Positions 60,496 through 64,000 of a stretch of DNA of 64,000 bases are shown here, one piece after another. Position numbers and translations under genes: made by a program. The DNA is from Porticoccus sp963974675. Its GTDB lineage: Bacteria; Pseudomonadota; Gammaproteobacteria; Pseudomonadales; Porticoccaceae. The stretch is from contig CAXBDQ010000001.1 of the NCBI GenBank assembly GCA_963974675.1, forward strand, positions 124,001-188,000, given 5' to 3'. The notes beneath the pieces are model-generated. The model made no database searches. It was not told the origin of the DNA and worked only from the letters and a program-made list of their open reading frames with translations. Numbering within the stretch: the stretch's first letter is position 1; the number at the start of each line of letters is the position of its first letter.

Positions 60496-60819
60496 TTATA
60501 CAGAATTTTTACTCAAATTTCTTTTGATGGCTTTCAACATGAGCGAGTCATTGATTTCTGTTATTACAAGCCTCGAGCAAAGTAAGCTTAGAAAAATAGA
60601 CAGTATAAGAATCCAATTTGAATAACCAAAAAAAAGAAAACTTCCACCCGTCAATAAAACTATAAATATTAAACGAACAAAGTATGGGATAAGGCCAAGT
60701 ATTGGAAATTTTGAACCTGCATGAATGTCATTTCGTGCCTGTTCAAGCAGGGTAAATTGTTGATCCCTTTTTAAATGAGAAAGTTCATCGAAGTAATCAA
60801 TATACTGTTTGATATCCAT
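60496..60819 (-). CDS. Small two-helix membrane protein (cassette-like)
   Basis: The 107-residue protein starts MDIKQYIDYFDELSHLKRDQ, with two hydrophobic helices (LIPYFVRLIFIVLLTGGSFLFFGY and WILILSIFLSLLCSRLVI). No family recognised. Its ATG lies 14 bases downstream of a GTTATAC sequence resembling an attC right end, with AAGGGTAGGT between, as is usual for an integron cassette gene. A short repeated TAGCTAAAAAA occurs just past its stop (60451-60473). Confidence 0.65.
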   Translation of the reverse strand: MDIKQYIDYFDELSHLKRDQQFTLLEQARNDIHAGSKFPILGLIPYFVRLIFIVLLTGGSFLFFGYSNWILILSIFLSLLCSRLVITEINDSLMLKAIKRNLSKNSV

Positions 60820-60832
60820 ACCTACCCTTGCT

Positions 60833-60867
60833 GTATAACGCTAAGTCTGTGTCGCCGATGTATTGCT
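60833..60867 (-). repeat. Possible attC right end
   Basis: On the minus strand CGGCGACACAGACTTAGC then GTTATAC precedes the 107-residue gene. Only one side of an attC can be recognised; a possible left end GCCTAAC lies at 61122-61128. Confidence 0.4.
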
Positions 60868-61055
60868 ACGCCGCATCACCAAAATGGTCGGATGCTCATG
60901 CACATCCGGCTAATGCAATGGCAACACAAGTTTCACCTCATGGTACGCATTTCGTACTCATCACCGCCACGCGCGCTCTTTAAACCAAGTACATTCTGAT
61001 AGAACTTACTGGATTTCTCGACACTAGAAACGATGACCAACGGTTCGACCTTCAT
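60868..61055 (-). pseudogene. Truncated glyoxalase/VOC-family gene
   Basis: From the ATG at 61055 the frame reads VEPLVIVSSVEKSSKFYQNV and LGLKSARGGDEYEM, the classic first half of a VOC protein, then stops after 40 residues (60933). In another frame the similarity continues as KLVLPLH, an in-frame TAG, then PDVHEHPTILVM before ending at about 60870. At least one frameshift, one nonsense codon and a 3' truncation are evident. Confidence 0.65.
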
Positions 61056-61140
61056 AGTTTTAATGTCCGGTATTGGTTGCGTAGCAAGTCCAGCAAACGT
61101 GTGTGCGAAATAATTTACCCTGTTAGGCAATTTAATAACG

Positions 61141-61566
61141 TTACTCAAATAGTGCTCCATTTGAGCCTCGTAAATATTTGGGCAAATCGTCATTGACATT
61201 AATAATGCGCTGCTCATAGAAAAAATGTCTATTTGAGGCTAATTCGGCGGGTAATGTATTGTTGCTACATCGAGCAATCAGAAACTGGGAAACTACTCGC
61301 CAGCCCATATTGTTTGTATTAAACAGAACGTCGCCGCAGTTAGTGCAAAAGTGCTTTTGCATTTTTAGAGATGGATGTTGATAGATCGTAATTGAGCCCT
61401 GACCTTTGTCTATTGAAACATTTTCTTCTGACCAAACAGCAACTGAATGATAAGGTATATCTAATAAATCACGGCAATCGTTACAATGACAATAAGCATG
61501 TACGATCGGTTTGTTATGTAAAGAAATTTGAACATTATTACATTTACATTGAATCTTATATGTCAT
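61141..61566 (-). CDS. GFA-family (formaldehyde-activating-like) zinc protein
   Basis: The 141-residue protein shows the GFA zinc ligands: CKCNN near the start, HAYCHCNDCR, and HFCTNCGDVLF. GFA-fold proteins bind glutathione or zinc; very few have a tested function. It starts 19 bases beyond the right end of an attC-like site with GGGAG upstream, which suits a cassette gene. Confidence 0.82.
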   Translation of the reverse strand: MTYKIQCKCNNVQISLHNKPIVHAYCHCNDCRDLLDIPYHSVAVWSEENVSIDKGQGSITIYQHPSLKMQKHFCTNCGDVLFNTNNMGWRVVSQFLIARCSNNTLPAELASNRHFFYEQRIINVNDDLPKYLRGSNGALFE

Positions 61567-61584
61567 TTATGATTCTCCCTATTC

Positions 61585-61662
61585 ACCTAACGTTCTGCTA
61601 AATGGCGACACTGCTTCGTTTAACCAGGCGCAAAAATGGCCGAAGGCCTGCGCTTGTTAGGC
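61585..61662 (-). repeat. attC-like recombination site, minus strand
   Basis: The 78-base element reads GCCTAAC at its left end and GTTAGGT at its right end on the minus strand, exact RYYYAAC and GTTRRRY matches. Inside, GCGCA/TGCGC and GGCC/GGCC form nested stems. The TAA stop of the ATPase gene falls inside the left end (GCCTAAC), a hallmark of integron cassettes. Confidence 0.82.
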
Positions 61663-62970
61663 AATTTCTTGCTCAATTTTATTAAGAAACTCTTTAGTAA
61701 ATTCGTCGTTGTACTCTGTGGCTGGATTTATCTTAGGAATAACCATTTCAACCAAATCATTTTTCGTATATGTGAGATTGTTTAAGCTTATCTGATCTCC
61801 ATTGATGCTTATTTCATCAGCGGAATGAAAAATGTCATTTATTATTTGTGGTGGGTAATAATACTCAATGCCGTTTTTTGACCATACAACAACATTATCT
61901 TTAGGTATCCCCATTTTCTCCAGTTTCTGAGGTAGGCCTGAACCATGTACAGAATCTATTACTGCAAATATACGATTCTGATATGGTGATTTTTGGATAT
62001 CACCGAAGAGGCTTTTTGTAATACTAAACACTTCTCGTATTCTTGAGTCGGAATTGGCTGAAATAATGCTAAATCTAGTGTCAGGATATCTTGTATGCAA
62101 AACACGCTCTATATATGCGTAATCACATTTACCCTCGACGATTACTATAGCGGATGGCATGTATAAAGATTCGAGCCGATTCCCTAGCAGAAAAAAATGG
62201 ATTCTGTTTATATCAGCAACTGACGAGACTTGATTTACATCTACTTCGTCTCCAGACTTTGAAACAAAATAGTTATTATTTATATTCTTTCTATCAAGAA
62301 AAACTGTTGAGTGAGTTGCAACTATTAACGTTTTAACATGGCTAAAGTATTTTGCACGCATCTTTGTATCAAAGAGAAAATCTGCAAATATTCCCTGAGC
62401 TTCTGGGCTTACACCCAGTTCAGGTTCATCAATCAGAAAAATATCGTAGTCTTCATTCAAAAGTGATGTTACTAGCGATGCAATTAGGCGGTATCCTGAG
62501 CTAGTAAATGAAATATTATGCCCATTTACTGATATGTATTGTTGAGACATTGAGTTTTCAGGAATTGTATGCAAAATCTCCATTTTTGAATCTAGGAGCG
62601 CATGCATTATTTCAATTAACTGCTCCCTTTTAACATTGCTTAACTCCGCAATGGCCTGTTGTAAATTAAATGGTGAATTGTCGAGATTTTGCGTGCTTTG
62701 TTTCCATTGTCGTAACCATTGTTGAAATTTCTCACTCCTCTTGTTTGCTCCTGGAGCATATGGCGTAAGCATGTTGAAATTTTGATATCTTGCAGGCCCT
62801 AGGAAGGAAGCTGTTTCTCCTATGGCTTGAGTCATAAGCTTTAATAAATATGACTTCCCGCAATTATTCCTTCCACACAAAACAACAAAGTCATTGTTCT
62901 TTATATTATCCAATAAAGCCCTAGCTTCGGTGGTTAGTGTGGTATTTGGTTTCTGATCATGCTGATACAT
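61657..62970 (-). CDS. ABC-type ATPase with TOPRIM-like C-terminus (OLD/PARIS-like)
   Basis: The 437-residue protein has Walker A GRNNCGKSYL, a signature-like SSGYRLIASLV, Walker B DIFLIDEPELGVSPEAQ and an H-switch ATHSTVF, as in the AAA_15/21 ATPases. It then has a TOPRIM-like part with AIVIVEGKCDYAYIERV and FAVIDSVHG, although the second Asp of the usual DxD is not evident. That order fits OLD-type nucleases and fused AriA-AriB (PARIS) proteins, which are anti-phage. It is shorter than classical OLD (about 580). It ends inside an attC-like site, so it is a cassette gene. The defence role is inferred. Confidence 0.75.
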   Translation of the reverse strand: MYQHDQKPNTTLTTEARALLDNIKNNDFVVLCGRNNCGKSYLLKLMTQAIGETASFLGPARYQNFNMLTPYAPGANKRSEKFQQWLRQWKQSTQNLDNSPFNLQQAIAELSNVKREQLIEIMHALLDSKMEILHTIPENSMSQQYISVNGHNISFTSSGYRLIASLVTSLLNEDYDIFLIDEPELGVSPEAQGIFADFLFDTKMRAKYFSHVKTLIVATHSTVFLDRKNINNNYFVSKSGDEVDVNQVSSVADINRIHFFLLGNRLESLYMPSAIVIVEGKCDYAYIERVLHTRYPDTRFSIISANSDSRIREVFSITKSLFGDIQKSPYQNRIFAVIDSVHGSGLPQKLEKMGIPKDNVVVWSKNGIEYYYPPQIINDIFHSADEISINGDQISLNNLTYTKNDLVEMVIPKINPATEYNDEFTKEFLNKIEQEIA

Positions 62971-63428
62971 ATATTACTTCCGTGATTATATTTATATGTT
63001 CGCCTACGGCTGCCTAACTGCTAATTAATATGCCCGAAGGCATTATAACTAGAAGGCTCTGTATCAGAGGAAAGTCGACACTAAAGTTTGATAAATTTAA
63101 CTTTACAATCAAAGGATTAGACAATTTATCAAGGAGTGTAATTACTGACAAAACGATTCTCCGTGCAATGTTCTTATTCAACCATTAGGCAATTGATCAT
63201 AATCGATAACCTAAAAAAATCAATGCGTTAGCATTTGATTTCCCTTGATACAAAGCCTGATGGCTTGTGATTTTGTACGTAGATCAATTGGGAGGGGGAG
63301 AGGGAAGAAAAAATACTGTATAGCTTTGGATGCGACAATGATGACTAAATGACGAAATAGTCACTTTCATTTTTTAACGGCGAGAGCACCGGAGTACGAT
63401 TTGCGTCTGCTCCGGCTCAATTCCCTTT
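62971..63428. other. Gene-free stretch with half attC-like element
   Basis: No convincing ORF. On the minus strand, GTTAGGC (63018-63012) resembles an attC right end upstream of the ATPase gene, with a hairpin ATGCC-TTC-GGGCAT (about 63029-63042) before it. A second inverted pair CCGGAG/CTCCGG lies at about 63391-63416. The rest is AT-rich without recognised signals. Confidence 0.45.
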
Positions 63429-63546
63429 TAATTCAACTTTGCTCTAATTCGGCTCTTTTCTAATTCAGCTCTTTTCTAATTCAACTTCTTTCTAATTCAA
63501 CTTCTTTCTAATTCAATAGGGCTCTAACTCAGCACTGCTCTAATTC
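63429..63546. repeat. 16-bp minisatellite at the 3' end of mce
   Basis: Units of exactly 16 bases beginning TAATTC (one TAACTC) start at 63429, 63445, 63461, 63477, 63493, 63509, 63525 and 63541. The last unit lies in the final codons of the epimerase gene, whose stop is at 63529-63531. On the coding strand every unit repeats GAATTAGA-like text, apparently copied from the gene's own VELEQ codons. Confidence 0.92.
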
Positions 63547-63933
63547 GACGAGAGTGCCACAAAAATCTTTGGGGTGAAGGAACAAAACAGGTTTACCGTG
63601 AGCTCCCAGTTTAGGTTCACCATGACCAAGTACACGAGCACCTTCAGCCACAAGTTTATCCCGCGCTACTAAGATATCTTCAACCTCATAACAAATATGG
63701 TGCATGCCACCATCGGGGTTGCGCTCCAAAAATTTTGCCACGGGTGAATTTTCACCAATGGGTAATAACAATTCTATTTTTGTATTGGGCAATTCCACAA
63801 AAACCACCCGGACTCCGTGCTCGGGAAGATCATTTGGTTCTGAAACCTTTGCGCCTAAAGCATCTCGATAAACATTTACGGCTTTATCCAAATCTGGAAC
63901 AACAATGGCTACGTGGTTTAACTCTCCAATCAT
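63529..63933 (-). CDS. mce: Methylmalonyl-CoA epimerase
   Basis: The 134-residue VOC protein starts IGELNHVAIVVPDLDKAVNVY and has GMHHICYEVEDI (metal-binding His/Glu) and FLHPKDFCGTLVELEQ, the usual epimerase end. It interconverts the (R)- and (S)-methylmalonyl-CoA forms in propionate/branched-chain catabolism. The gene ends within a 16-bp repeat array, so its last codons are also a repeat unit. Confidence 0.93.
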   Translation of the reverse strand: MIGELNHVAIVVPDLDKAVNVYRDALGAKVSEPNDLPEHGVRVVFVELPNTKIELLLPIGENSPVAKFLERNPDGGMHHICYEVEDILVARDKLVAEGARVLGHGEPKLGAHGKPVLFLHPKDFCGTLVELEQC

Positions 63934-64000
63934 TTTCTTACCTTTTTAACTTTTTAACTTTGACAGCGCTCTACGACCGTTTTCTAAAAGCATCAATTAA

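Noticed and set aside
63429..63546. A CRISPR array.
   Set aside because: Units are 16 bases in direct contact with no spacers and no cas genes nearby; this is a minisatellite.

Overview
This window looks like a chromosomal segment of a marine-type gammaproteobacterium of the Pseudomonadales/Oceanospirillales/Cellvibrionales kind. The reasons are a FimX-like c-di-GMP protein, the serB/ahpA divergent pair, a Pseudomonas-style narXL / narK1K2GHJI-ppi cluster, and the gene order nitrate transporter then PP2C-kinase fusion. The genus cannot be fixed from the sequence alone.

Layout. 0-5.7 kb: 3' end of epmB, a fimX-like gene, serB and ahpA (housekeeping). 5.8-22.6 kb: a complete nitrate-respiration block. 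On the minus strand lie narK1, narK2, narG, narH, narJ, narI and a parvulin. Divergent narX-narL follows, then the O2-independent ubiquinone genes ubiT, ubiV and ubiU and a universal stress gene. 23-35.9 kb: a third nitrate/nitrite MFS transporter, a PP2C-Ser/Thr kinase fusion, molybdenum-cofactor genes moaB-moeA and moaCDE, the modABC molybdate transporter, glycerate kinase, a phosphoribosyltransferase and an HMG-CoA lyase-type enzyme. 36.1-39.9 kb: a plus-strand string of small unrelated genes separated by attC-like sites, one of them closely resembling the Vibrio cholerae repeat; this reads as an integron cassette array without an integrase in view. 40-45.2 kb: a cyclase / aldehyde dehydrogenase / permease / Fe-alcohol dehydrogenase cluster. 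45.3-51.3 kb: moaA, a porin with anaerobic/nitrate operators, an AhpD-like protein with its TetR regulator, moeB, mobA and a cytochrome c5. 51.4-54.7 kb: a conserved three-gene set (ATP-grasp ligase, inactive transglutaminase membrane protein, retropepsin-like lipoprotein). 54.8 kb: tRNA-Arg(CCG) with a duplicated downstream segment. 55.3-60.4 kb: TetR, cysC, sat, a DHH phosphoesterase and a FAD-linked oxidase. 60.4-63.06 kb: a second cassette-like cluster on the minus strand, including an ATPase-TOPRIM-like protein that is a good phage-defence candidate. 63.4-63.9 kb: methylmalonyl-CoA epimerase with a 16-bp minisatellite at its 3' end.

How the parts fit. NarGHI needs bis-MGD cofactor (moaA, B, C, D, E, moeA, moeB and mobA are all present), molybdate (modABC), nitrate uptake and nitrite export (NarK1/NarK2 and a third transporter), a quinone made without oxygen (UbiTUV) and nitrate sensing (NarXL). 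Matching pairs of FNR/Anr-like boxes and 7-2-7 NarL-like palindromes occur upstream of narK1, of the third transporter and of the porin, which suggests one anaerobic, nitrate-induced regulon. The two cassette clusters lie outside this logic and carry the most unexplained content.
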